The notes beneath the pieces are model-generated. The model made no database searches. It was not told where the DNA came from and was given only the letters and a program-made list of their open reading frames with translations. From Hirudinaria manillensis (taxonomy: Eukaryota; Annelida; Clitellata; Hirudinida; Hirudinidae), in NCBI GenBank assembly GCA_034509925.1, contig CM067532.1, positions 9,444,180 through 9,508,179 of the forward strand: a stretch of DNA of 64,000 bases. The letters are read 5' to 3'. Shown here piece after piece: positions 47,549 through 58,570 of the stretch (position 1 is the stretch's first letter; the number at the start of each line of letters is the position of its first letter). Made by a program: the position numbers and the translations under genes.

Positions 47549-50500
47549 GCGTTTTGTAACTACATTGTACGCTGAATGGATTTTCTGGTTTTGTACCGAT
47601 CACTTTGTACACCTGTGTTGCTGGTTCGGATGCACCTGTATTGAAGTTAAACATTACACCTGTATCGATGATGGTGGTTAATTTATCAGTCCAGCACTAG
47701 GCTGATGACGACGACGACGACGATGGTCGGACTTTATGTCAAAATAAATGCTTTATCAAAGCGAAGGCAGTTATCTTGTCACGTGCGTTGATTGATTCGC
47801 TCGACCAGGAGTGATTGAAATTGATTGACTGCGATTGCCATGACGGTTGATGACAGTCCAGCTATTCAAATGGTCAAAACTAGTCGGCATAGTATCGTAT
47901 ATATTATATAGTCTCGTATATATAATAATATAGTCTCGTATATATAATAATATAGTCTCGTATATATAATAATATAGTCTCGTATATATAACATAGTATA
48001 TATAATATAACGTATATATAATAATACATTTGTCATATTTATAATCAATGCCTCTATTATGCCTGCCAAAATTTCATTGAAGAGGAAATGGTAATTGGCT
48101 TGTTTACACAGATCTATATTTAGGACGTGGAAAATTACCTGAAGCTATAAATAAAGCATAAACACTGGCTCTTGACAACGCTGCTATCGGTGATGATGAC
48201 AACGACGACGACGACGATGATGATGCCCATGATAATGATGATTACGGAATGAATGTGATGAATTCCTATTCATCAAACAAACCTAGAGGCCCTAAAAGGC
48301 ATTTAAGGAATAATTTATCGGCGGTCATCACGGGCTAAGGACCGCTTATCCACAGGAAAATTGGTTCGCAAAGCAGGGTGCATTGCGACTGCATTTACAG
48401 CTCGACCCTCGAGCAGTCACAACCCAACCGAAGGAAGAAATGGGGGAGAACTTCGACAGACATCAATTGAGAAATTAAAAATCTGCTTCCATGGAATTGA
48501 TTGATCAAAGCTTAGGAGAACAAAAGGATTCTTCACTTGACAGATGCCTGTCTTCAAATGCCTTCCAAAGCTTATGTCGATGACGACGACGACGACGACG
48601 ATGGTGACAATGTTGCATATGGCGGCGATGTTGGTTACCATGACGATTCTTGGAACTTACTCATTTAACTTATTATATCGATTACCATGTTTGAAATATT
48701 TTCAATCTCAACTTCAGACTTACCGTCATTTTATTTTTCAAAATCAAATTGAGAAACAAAATCAGAAAAAAAAAAAAAACAAATTTCCCATCCAAGTGAA
48801 GCCCGGCGTAAATTAATAAACCCCCCCCCCCCCCCCGATAAATAAAATTATTTCTAAAATACGCCAATTATTTTAAAACATTTGTTTGAAAAATAAAGAA
48901 TAATTCCAGTCGAATACCTCTGATATGGAAGCGGATGGTCCCATAGGTGCCATTCTTCTCGAAGTTGAAGGAGTACCTTGAAATCCTGGGCGTCTTGACG
49001 TCAGTATTGTCGACCAAGGTAAAGGATTCGTCGAAATCGTCGTAGGCGAATTCGTCTCCATGGTGCCTCTCCCTGACCTTGAACTCGTCGTCATCCTCAG
49101 AGCTGACCTGTTGACCCAGTTCGTCAACGTCATAGTTGCGCGTCAAGCGGATGACGTCGAACATCGTCATGCCGGAAGAGGTGCAAGACAACCGGACGTC
49201 ACCGCCTTCGTCGACAGTCACGACGTCATCACTCCACCTGATGTACTCCTGGTCCAGACCTCGGGCGAGCCCTGTGGGGTAAGGATTAGTAGCCCCTTAT
49301 GTAGCCCTTTCGTAGTCATTTCGTTTTCATGAAAAGCTATTTTCTAAGTAACTCTCTCCCAATCCGGGAAGCCACAAAAGTATTCACGTTAAAGAAGGGA
49401 GGTGTATTTTGTTTTTTTCATGCGGGGTTATTTTTCCAATGGAATCATTAGGCTGACTAAACTGCAGACCGTGAAAAGCAAAATTTCATGTTTTAACTCA
49501 CAATAATCATTTTATTGTGCGCATAACAATTATTCTAAATTAAATCATCGCTACAAGTACAAGAGGCCATCTATCGGCCGTAACCCTAACCTTAACCCTA
49601 ACCGTAACTCAATCTAGGGCTTTGGGCCCAGCTCGGGAATAGGACGTGAATCAGAAGCGTGACATCGTGAAACCGAAAGCACTTCCATCCGACAGATACC
49701 CGCCTAATTGGATTTCTTTGGGCACTCGTCTAGACTAAACTTGGATGCCAGAATTATTAATTCTTCCCTTGGGCGCATCTTCCAGCTAATCTTTTTAAGG
49801 GGTTCAGAGAGTAGGAAGTACCATGCTACCCTCTCGAGTTTCAAGTAAGTCGATTCGAATTTATGGAAATCCTGGCTAATTGTTGCTAATCACAATTAAT
49901 GGGGTTAATTTACTTCTGCTCAGCAGGCAACTTTTCAAAAGAATAGTGGGAAAGAGAGGGAGTTTTTTTTTAAAACACCAAAAGAGGTCATCTTGCTTAT
50001 TTCCGCTCTATTAGACGGTGGATTAACAGGTCGATAGAACAAGTCTGGTATTTACCAGGCTCGGTAAAAAAGCAAAACAGCAACACTTCTAATATTCTCC
50101 TGCTTTTATTTTTATTGCTTTGAGACTTATCGCTGTTTGATGACATTATCCCGTGCGTGTGCGTATCCAGCGCTGACGATTATCAGCTATCACCGTTAGA
50201 AACTGCAATTTCACCAGACTAGATGATGAGTCTCTCCTCCTCCTCCTCCTCTGAAATTTCATCACTACATTCGATCATATTATTTCAACCAGTAAACAAT
50301 GCAGCATTTGTCGCCATCTTATTAAAAATAACCTCTAAGAACGCGCAAGATCATTTTGGCGATGAAGTCTTGCAAATAAGATTAACACTCAGAAATTTAT
50401 TCCTTGGTATATGTCCTACAAAGAACAACTTTTTCCGGATAAATTTTTCATTTACGATCATCCAGCTAGCTATCTTTAGCATTATTATAACCTTTACATA

Positions 50501-50643
50501 TCTCTTTAATAAAATCACTTTAGAAATGAAACAATAAAAAAAAAGGAAAAAATTTGTGAAATTAAATTTAATAAATTTAACTTACCGTCAAAATAAAACA
50601 CAACTATAGCAAAGATTTTCACACAAATCTCCATGAAATCCAT
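42776..50643 (-). CDS. Secreted or surface Ig-superfamily protein with His-rich insert
   Basis: Exons 50643-50586, 49271-48918, 45919-45723, 45220-45046, 44488-44304 and 43721-43484 join in consistent phase (1207 nt). A less certain last exon, 43014-42776, keeps the frame to a stop (482 codons). Residues 1-19 (MDFMEICVKIFAIVVFYF) are a signal peptide. An Ig-like domain follows (DEGGDVRLSC near 36-45; GTYGTIRFHIRG at its end), then a second (DVHDGFGCLIAGF; ELECTLSEQ; KIYYPP) and a third (SLACHVLSQSAFTVKV; VDYQLTVKT). The linker into the third holds a His-rich run (HHHHNYHYHHHH). The final exon resembles the start of a further Ig fold (NPPVV...VENVDLFCY) but ends early, so the true 3' end may differ. 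I cannot name the family; a cell-surface recognition or secreted role is inferred. The first intron is about 1.3 kb and the second about 3 kb, full of microsatellites. Confidence 0.6.
44405..44447 (-). repeat. Coding ATG/CAT microsatellite (His-rich run)
   Basis: Trinucleotide repeat (CAT on the minus strand) with a few substitutions. It lies inside the fifth exon of the Ig-superfamily gene and is translated as a run of His with Asn and Tyr. Such tracts vary in length between individuals. Confidence 0.75.
45339..45372. repeat. (TTG)n/(CTG)n microsatellite
   Basis: Trinucleotide run within the intron between 45220 and 45723 of the Ig-superfamily gene. A related CAA/CAG run lies at about 45610-45660 and another TTG run near 46113-46137. 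None is coding. Confidence 0.7.
46680..46750. repeat. Purine-rich GAA/GGA tract
   Basis: Interrupted (GAA)n/(GGA)n purine run, in an intron of the minus-strand Ig-superfamily gene. The Ser-rich open frame on the opposite strand is a by-product of the repeat. Confidence 0.75.
47010..47070. repeat. (ATT)n microsatellite
   Basis: ATT trinucleotide run with minor interruptions, in an intron of the Ig-superfamily gene. Confidence 0.85.
47412..47548. repeat. Long (ATT)n microsatellite
   Basis: About 137 bases of nearly pure ATT repeat with a short TTG interruption and a run of T. It is intronic for the minus-strand Ig-superfamily gene and one of the longest simple repeats in the window. Confidence 0.9.
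47908..48026. repeat. 22-base AT-rich minisatellite
   Basis: The unit begins ATAGTCTCGTATATATAATA and is 22 bases long. It repeats with exact spacing (starts at 47908, 47930, 47952, 47974) and decays into related TA-rich sequence at the right end. It is intronic. Confidence 0.9.
48821..48836. repeat. Poly-C run of 16
   Basis: An uninterrupted run of 16 C, preceded by a 12-base A run at about 48768-48779. It lies about 80 bases from the low-coordinate edge of the second Ig-gene exon (48918), inside the intron. Confidence 0.9.
49581..49608. repeat. Short telomere-like CCCTAA block
   Basis: About four and a half units of CCCTAA, some with one substitution (TAACCCTAACCTTAACCCTA, then ACCGTAAC). 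It lies in intron 1 of the Ig-superfamily gene. It is either a tiny interstitial telomeric repeat or chance. Confidence 0.6.
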
Positions 50644-50876
50644 TTCTGGGGTGGCGTCGACAGCAGAAGTTCTTTTTTATTGTTGCAAGAGTCTTTGATG
50701 GAAGTCTCGTTCCGGTGGATATGGCAGGTATGTTGACTTTTTTCGTTATTAATTCGTTTGGACGAATTAGCGATCAATTTTAAATTAATTCAATTTTGTT
50801 AGCCGTCGACGCTTGAGCGCTTGAGAATCAAAACGAAGAAGACTAAGAGAGAAGCTAGCATTTCTCTGCCCACGTA
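50644..50876. promoter_or_regulatory. 5' region of the Ig gene and of the peptide candidate
   Basis: Short spacer between the start of the minus-strand Ig-superfamily gene and a plus-strand small open frame. If both are genes this is a 233-base bidirectional promoter. I see no defined element. Confidence 0.3.
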
Positions 50877-51131
50877 ATGTCAAAGCAGCGACTGTATTTT
50901 AGTGAATGCTTTGCCGAGGTTTTGTGCATAATAATCTTCTATCTCTCTTCTCACTCTCTCTCTCTTTTTCCAGTTTCTACCTCAACGGAAGACTGGAAAG
51001 ATCATATGAAGTCTCGAGGTGTTTGTTGCGAATCAGCGAATCGTGTTCGACGGAAATGCTCCTGCATTTGTGACTCTAGCAAGGTTGACAAATATGACTC
51101 GGAAAGAATATTAATCCTTTGGTCTCAGTAA
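50877..51131 (+). CDS. Possible small cysteine-rich secreted peptide
   Basis: An uninterrupted 84-codon frame. Residues about 15-31 are hydrophobic (VLCIIIFYLSSHSLSLF) and could be a signal or anchor. The tail has five Cys in a basic setting (GVCCESANRVRRKCSCICD). A strong polypyrimidine-AG (tctctttttccag) inside the frame, before VSTSTEDWK, means the second half could instead be an exon joined to another 5' exon. No family is recognised. Cys spacing plus a hydrophobic front is suggestive only; chance is a real alternative. Confidence 0.3.
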   Translation: MSKQRLYFSECFAEVLCIIIFYLSSHSLSLFPVSTSTEDWKDHMKSRGVCCESANRVRRKCSCICDSSKVDKYDSERILILWSQ

Positions 51132-52123
51132 TTTTATCTACGAGGATTAGATTGTAATTAAAAAATTATTATTATTTGGAGTTTGAGATAAAATAATGAA
51201 CCAAAATTAAATGCTAGAACCAGACATTTATTATTTATCCGAGTGAAAAAGCAGTCAAGCATTGGATGAGAGATTTGAGAATCAGATAAATTCAAAATAA
51301 AGCTGTTAGTGATAAATTATTTATTCACAAAAAGATGGGGATTTTTGTCACTTGTCATGATGAGGTGTTAGAATAAATGCAAAACAAAGCCTGAATGTTA
51401 ACCTGAATATATCATTCCTCTTGAACTAGATACATGGATCAAAAATTGGCTCATTTGAATTTAGATCCAATCGAACATGAAATTTTCAATCAGAAAGATT
51501 TGATTCCAAAATCGTGCTGTTTCTCGACCGAATTTTAACAATTGATGAATTTTTGTCTTCCATCTCAGCATGTAAAATATAACTAGAGCAATTATTGCTG
51601 CCAAGCTTAGAAAATTGTTGAGATTTAAAAACATTCGTGCAGCATGAATAGAGTGAACATTGCATCAAAATGAAAGATATTTAAAGAAAAACAACAAAAC
51701 GTTAAGTTTTGGAACTGTGAAGCCATTTTGGAAAGCAGCTGCTTTAACAGTTAAAATGTGAGGAAGATACATCAGCACCACTGATTAAACAAGAATTGAA
51801 CAATGCTTATCACTTAATTTGTGCATGAAGTCTGTCATGAAAGATTGAGGTATAGCAAACACCTCCAACAAATTATTACATTTTTCGTTAATCATTTCTG
51901 TTCTGAAATAATTCACAAGTTTTAAATCTAAATAATTAACCAGGATGACAGGTTACTGATGCAGTACGTGCAGTAATGGAATAAAGAATTGCAAATTGCA
52001 TAACATTGGCAACATATAATCTTGAACTTCAGGATTTTTACTCTAAAAAAAAAACTGGAAGATTATGTTGCTTTTGAATGCTATTTTCAATACTATAGTG
52101 GTGTTTGGAACCTCATCTTTGAA
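51132..52123. other. Spacer, possibly 3' UTR or further exons of the 52124 gene
   Basis: AT-rich. The end of the large exon at 52141 carries a near-perfect donor (TTCA|GTAAGAAC on minus), so more 3' exons may lie here. I found none with a convincing frame. Confidence 0.35.
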
Positions 52124-55100
52124 TTAAATTTTGTTCTTACTGAAGAGTGGAGAGGGGGGACCGTGGTAGCTCATCATGATGCGACTTCTTCTCGTGTCCG
52201 GCTTCCTAGGGCTGGAAGCCTCGGAGTTTTCGTCCGAGAGAGATCCGTCTATTTCCCCGGAGAGAGATCGCAGGCGATCTTTTGTGGCTTCCTGCGAGAG
52301 GCCGCTCGCCACTTCTGCAGACAAATACACTTTCTTTTTTTCTCTTAATTCTATGACTCTTTCGCAGGACCTGTCTCTTTTTTTGTCGGGTTCGTCTTTC
52401 TTCAGAGATTTGAGACTTCTCGGTATTCTGGAAGGCCTTTCTCGATTGTTTGTGTTGTTCGAAACCAAGTCCATGTAATTGAGGTCTCTGGGTGCTGCCG
52501 TTCCATCGCTGTAGTTTATGATGTATTTCTGGCCGGGAATGTGGTACTGTTTAGGAAATCTGTGGTTGTCGGGCGAGAATATCTCTTCGAATGTATTGGA
52601 TGGAGTTACCATGGCATGCACGTCGTAATGGAAAGGTGATATCGGTGGTATCGGACTTCTCCTCAAATGTTCGTCGATGTAAGCTTTCATGTACGGATTT
52701 TTGACGTCTTCTGTCGGGTCGTGGTAAATAAACTTCGGTACACGATCGTCGGGCTGTGCCGTGCTGCTAATCCTGCTACCGGAGTTTTTTGAGGGAAGTG
52801 ATTTTTCTTCCTTTGGTGGAGGTTCGTAGCCTTTGGGTGGGTCTCTATGTTTTGTCCCTTGAACTTTCTGGTCATCATCACTTTCGACGACGTAGGTGTT
52901 CACTTCACAGAATTCAAAAGTGTTAACTTGGGATACAAACACGTCTGCTTCTTTAGGTTTTTCTTCTGGAGTTACGGGCACGAGAGTGATTGTGACTGGA
53001 TTATCTTGAACAGACGCTGTTACGGTTGTCTTGTTTTGATCTCCAGCTCCAGTCTGTGTTGATCCATCTGATTGTTTTGCAGGGATCTGGACTATCACAA
53101 AGTCTGTCTGCTGACCTGACACTGTGGAGCTTCGCTTTGGTTTATCAGGTTTCATCTCTTTAAGAAGGTCCGTTTCCACTCCTATGTTTTTGGAAATTTT
53201 GTCCGTATTTGCTGCGATGATTTTTTCTGGTCCGACACCAGTGTCTTTGAGATTGACATTTATTGATCCAACCCCTTTCTCTGCAACTGATGGTTTTGGT
53301 TTCTTATCAATCTGAGATGGAATTTTGTTTTCACTTGCAGCTGTTACATCTTTTCCTGGCTGCTTCTTGCCCCCATCAGTCTTGTCTTCAGCTTTCGGGA
53401 CCACGAAAGTTTCTTCTGTTGTGGTAGTTGTGGTTATCGTCTGGTATTTCTTGTTCAATCCCACCCGACCGATCCTCGAACTAGTGCTACCCATTTCGCT
53501 CTCATTGAGACTTTTGTCCAGGCTTTGAAAGCTTCTAAAGATGTTGTCTCGGCTGTTGTTTAGGCTCTTGATTTTGCCATCGGATTTGCGTATGATCAAG
53601 TACTCTTCGCTTCTCGTGGGTACCAATCCAGATTTATTCAAAATGTTTGAGGAATTCCACTTGTAAGGAAGCGTGTAGCTAAACCTGTCCCAGGTGATGC
53701 TCTCGGAACTGACGTCTTTGCTGTTGGCGAATTCGTGCTCTCCACGGTCGGTTTCCTCGTCTCTTCCGAGGGGATCGGCAGATCTGCTTCGGGACTTGTC
53801 GAGTCTCTTTTGTCGGCGCGGCGTGTTTTGCGTGCGGCCGTGTCGGTCGTCCGAAGAACGTTTGTGCATCACGTAAGCGGTTAAAGTTAGAGGTTTGTTT
53901 TCGATGGTCCCAGGAGGTGGCGGTGGCTTTCCAAGGGTCGAATGTATGGGCGGTCTGCTGGGTATGGGGACGTTGTCGGTTTGAGAAAGCTTGAGACTCG
54001 ATCTGCTCGGGGGTCTGTACTTGGAATATGTGTCTATATTTCCGATGTCATCCAGGGTGAAGTTATTCTCGAGTGGAGTTTGACTCTCTTGATTTTGATT
54101 TTGGTGTTGCTTTGGTCCGGCGTTTTGTTCGGATTTGTTCGATTGGCTGTCTCGTGTCTTGTTGCCATCTTCGGGTTTCTTTATATCTGTGGTTTTATCG
54201 GTTTTATCTGGCTGTGGTTTTGTAATTCTGTTGTCCAAAGATATCAACATTGGGACTTTTACACTCTTTTCATTATCTCTGCTTTCCTTCTTATCAAATT
54301 TGTTTACTAAGTCTGTTTTGTTGGGAGGCTCTGGTTTATCATCCTTTGCTCTCTCACTGATTTCTTGACTTTCAGTTTCTTTTATTTCCTGAGAAACCTT
54401 GTCCTTTTCTTCATGCTTTTGGGGCTCATTTTGTGCAATGCCATTTATTTCTGTTTGGTCGGGCTTTTTCTGATTTTTATCTATTTCTATGTTGCTTCTT
54501 GTTTCCTCATCTTCTTTCAAATCTTGAAAGCTGTAGTCAGAGAGAACTTCACGACAAAATTCTATGATGTTCATGTTGTTTATGAACCACAGTTTGTCAT
54601 CTGCATCATCAGGTTCGGCCTGGTCTTTGTTGTCACCATTTCCATTTGGCTCCTTGGTTTCTTGGTCTTCATTAATGTTATCCTCCTCTTCATCTTCATC
54701 ATCGTCTCCGTCTTCATCATCATTATTAACAATTACTATTTTGACATCAGAATTGTCTCTGACCTCATCATCTGGAGCATTCAGTTTTACTATTTTGACT
54801 GTGTCTGTTTCGGTCGATTTGTTTTCTTCAACATTTATGCTGTCAAAATCTGTCTCCATGATGTTCTCTCTGACGGCATTTTGGTTGGACAAGTACTCTG
54901 GTGATTTACCTTTTGGAGGTCTCGAAGCTAGGTTTCCAGTGTTAATGCCCATTCCGGGTGCTTTTGTTCCACACCATTCTCTGCCCTTGACTTCACTGGC
55001 AATTTCAGAAGCCTCTGCACTCAATTTGCTGATCTTCTTTGAAGCCGAATTCCTTTTAGGCCTTCTGAAGTAAGGCTCGTCCTCTGGTTTGTCTTCGAGC

Positions 55101-55700
55101 AAAACTTTCTTCTTGTCTTTGGCAGCGTGGCTGCTCGTTTCCTCATCGTGTCGGCCGTTGGTGTCTGCATTTTTGACCGAAGAGGTTGAAGGAGTTTTTT
55201 TCAATTTCTTCTTATCTGTGACCTGCTGTGTGGTTTTTGTGCTTTGGTTCTCTGGCTCGGCATCTTGTGCTTCTTTTAGTTGGATATCTGGCGTCGAAAT
55301 CGTTCCTAAAATTGTCATTAACCTGATTGAAATTGTCGGAATAAGTCATAAAATTAATTAATGATGTCCAAATGGACGAAAGTACGACAAATGCACGAAC
55401 TAACTAGTATCAACTTTGACTTCAACTTGACAACAGTCCTCGCCAAAGTCATTAGAAGCCGTAATCCAGACTCCTTCGTTCAAATCAGCGCCGGCTTTTT
55501 TGATCGTCAAAGTGTATTCATCTGGTTTTAGGTTTCTGATCTCGAACTTGGATGACTCCTTGACCCTTTTTCTGCCAACTTGCCATTTGACGGAAGGACT
55601 TGGATGCCCGGTCACCTTCACGGTGATCGTTAATGGCTGACCAAGCTGTGCCAGCAGAGGTTGGGGCAAGTTCTTTGTGATTATAGTAGGCGGTATCATA
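52124..55700 (-). CDS. Titin-type Ig domain plus about 1060-residue charged disordered region
   Basis: Exon 55700-55405 encodes one intracellular-type I-set Ig domain (PPTIITKNLPQPLLAQLGQP; WQVGRKRVKES; EYTLTIKKAGADLNEGVWI; ASNDFGEDCCQVEVKV). Its core Trp is present, but the usual first Cys is Val, as is common in muscle and cytoskeletal Ig domains. Donor ACTA|gttagt joins acceptor ttttag at 55306 in phase to a 3182-base exon. That exon is Lys/Glu/Asp/Ser-rich throughout, with an acidic run (DDEDGDDDEDEEEDN), a PPPPPG stretch, many SR/RS and KSL motifs and no transmembrane segment. The function is unknown; a cytoskeletal or sarcomeric scaffold is inferred only from the Ig type. The frame starts in phase 2, so at least one upstream exon exists. 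The 3' end is a TAA at 52124 unless the strong donor at 52140 is used. Confidence 0.65.
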
Positions 55701-56862
55701 CTAGAAGCGGTTGAAAATAAAGTCACACCGGCCTAACAAGTCATCTTCTAGAGAAGAAACCGAGACGAAATGATTGAGTTTCTGAAAATGAAGCTAAGAT
55801 GTCCTGCGCTTTGGACTTCGATCCTTTTTGCCGGCGGATTAAATCGAAAACAACAGGTGAGCAAAGGTAAATAATAACAAGGCGAGATGGCCAGGTGCGA
55901 AGCCATTAATAGCGCGCCGAAGTTAAACGACTTTAATTTTTTTTTATAATTTTTTTTCTTTGTCGAATTTAAACCACTTAATTCAATTTTAATCGGAAAT
56001 AATTTTTTTTGGACTGTTAACTGTTGTAAGTAATAATTGACATTGGCACGGTTACCCTCTATGAGTGTCCTACGCTTGAAAAATGAGGCGTGGCTGGTGC
56101 ATTTCTGGAAAGACAAATATCTATGATTATGATAATAATTATGATAGTAATAATAACAATAATAATTTAATATACATATTAATGGAATAGGATGACAACG
56201 TAATAGCTACACAAAATTTTGGGCAACTCGTGCTCAGGGTAGGGCATGAAAGTGTAGGATGGGCTGGGGTTATGATTATGTTCCCCTCCAGAAAAAAACA
56301 AACTAAAAATGTCTTCCCTGAATATGCATTAATAGAAATTTATAGCTATAAAGGAGACGTAGAATATCTTCTAAAATGATAACTTAAAGAAATCGGAAAC
56401 AGATGGCACAAAAACAGCCTTTCGTGGCTTTTTAGTGCGATATCATATCATATTTTCAGATGAAGTGACAGAATTTTTAAGAAATTTATGTCTTTCATAC
56501 CGTATTCGCACAAAAGATTTTCTGTTTTTTTTTAAAGCGTCGACCGAGCTTTGTACTTCTGGTCTAAACAGAGATTAGTGTCTGATTAATTATTTAAACA
56601 TTGCACGGTAGCAATTTCGCGGGCAGTCCAAAGGACAGCTTTGGGAAATTAACTGAAAGCTCTCTCCTTGTCTTGTTTTTTTGACCGTGAAATACAAAAC
56701 AAAACAAAATATGTCTGTCCTCTTTTCTTTTTGACTAGTAAACAATTAATCTAAGACCAATGCAATATTTATTATTATTATTATTATTAAAAATTCAAGA
56801 ATTATTTTAAATGACGATCGTTTTGTCCAGATAGTCTAAATCAATTACTTCAAAGAAGTAAC

Positions 56863-58570
56863 CAATTTTCGATGTTAAGCCCCGAATTGACCTCTGGTGA
56901 CATTTTTTCCAGTTTCTGGGAAGCCATGCAGTGCCGTTCGCCGACGTGCGTCTTATCCTCCTTAACTTCCTCCGTGTTTCTTCGACAAAGACGTACGCTT
57001 CTGGTCGTATGCGAGGCGAGACCATTCGAGTCCTTAAATCACAAATTTTCAGAAAGCCTCGGTAGATTTTTAGAATCTCTTGCACCGCATGATTATGTGG
57101 CGGGGAGTTTTAATGAATTTTAAGATTACGAATTAAGGGGGTTTGGTCTATAATTTTCGCAGATTGTCAGAATCTTATTTCTGACCAATTACAAAAGAAC
57201 CTTGCAATTAATGAAATTTCCCTTCCATCTGTCTCTCTGATCAAGTTTGCGCCTCGAATGCCACCGCAAATTTACGACCCAAAGAATGGCGCTGATCAGC
57301 TATCGATCGCAAAAGGTCAAGTGGAGTCAAAGGTCAAAGCGTCAACAACAAAATAAACAACGCCAAGGACAATAACAAGCCGAGTCGACTGTAAACGAAA
57401 GTTTACGAACTGCCATTCGGCGTCGGACCAAAGAACTAATACGACGAGACAAAATATGAGCCATAATTTTTTTTAGATTTTTGACAATTATTTTCTGAAT
57501 TTATTCATTATTTTGATCATTGATTTGACATATTTATTTAAATATACATTTATACATTTATTTTTCCCTAAACTTTCTGTCTGGAAAAAGCTGGAACAAG
57601 CCAACTTTTCTTCAGATTAAAAAATAAATAAAATAAATAAAAACATAAACAAACTCCCATCAAAGACTCCATGTTAGGCAATCATTCATGTTGTAACGGA
57701 GATGGAACAATTTTTTTTCTGTTCTTTCTTTCTCTCTTTGTCTGACGTCCGCTGAAACTCAATTCCTTGTTCATATGAAGAAGACAAATTGGAAGAACTT
57801 CTGGAAAATTGGCTGTTACGTCTGCTTCGTTTCGTGGATTGAGCCCGCGGTGATTCAGGGATGGGCGTGGGAGGCGGGTGGAGAGAGGACGGCAGAAAAG
57901 GGAGAGGATTGGGAGGGGGGTGAAATTGGCTGCTCAAAGCCAAGGGTTGGGCAGGTACATATGGTACCGACGTCGAATAGAAAATGATTTTTTTCTTCCT
58001 TTTCGTAAAATCGAATTACCTGAGCGGAGGGAGAAATGTTCCTCCTTTCGGGAGTCGGGAATTGGGGATGCTTTTTTTTCTTGTCTTCTTTTTCTCTTCT
58101 GCTGTAGCGCAAGTCCAGCTGGGATTCATAAAATAACTCGGCAGTCTTGCAACCCTTTTCATGAGATATCTTAAGGGGCGAATCTAAAATGATTCATAGC
58201 TTTTCTTGAAATCAAAAGAATATTTTATTGTCTCTTTCTCGGGCTCAAAAATGGATTCATTTCTTCGTTTTCGGCAGAAAATGGAGTTAATTGAAAATAA
58301 TCTCAAGCTTATCTTTAACTGACAATTACAGGTCTTAATAAGTTCTTCAAAAAGGCGTATTTAATTCAAAAAGAGGTCCCAAAGCTCACTGACCAAGCGG
58401 GCACACAGCGCGATGGAGTGAGCTACTCCATCCTTCCTAATCATAATAGCGGTGTGTACATCCGTGCAGCGCCTTATAAAAGCGGTCAGGTTACCGCACG
58501 TGTCCAGCTCATCTAAAAATGATATCTCCGGTGTCCAGCTGTTGCTTCTTCTGAAATATTTCCTTTCCAT
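56863..58570 (-). CDS. Candidate 5' exons of the Ig/disordered gene (or a separate gene)
   Basis: Coding-like minus-strand segments with splice signals: 58570-58394 (starts MERKYFRRSNSWTPEISFL, donor TTG|gtcagt); 58169-58020 (ISHEKG...NISPSAQ, donor CAG|gtaatt); about 57932-57698 (Pro-rich, then STKRSRRNSQFSRSSSNL); and 57032-56863 (DSNGLASHTTRS...EKMSPE, donor AATTG|gttact). The last is in the right phase to join the Ig exon at 55700. The first two join in phase 0. The second-to-third junction does not fit in phase: in the phase-0 frame the third segment soon hits a stop at 57855. So either a splice site is misplaced or 58570-57855 is a separate short gene with 57032-56863 belonging to the Ig gene. 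No family is recognised; these parts are basic, Ser/Pro-rich and probably disordered. Confidence 0.4.

Noticed and set aside
52176-55073. Several plus-strand frames opposite the large disordered exon
   Set aside because: They are antisense shadows of a single long coding exon, with composition dictated by it.
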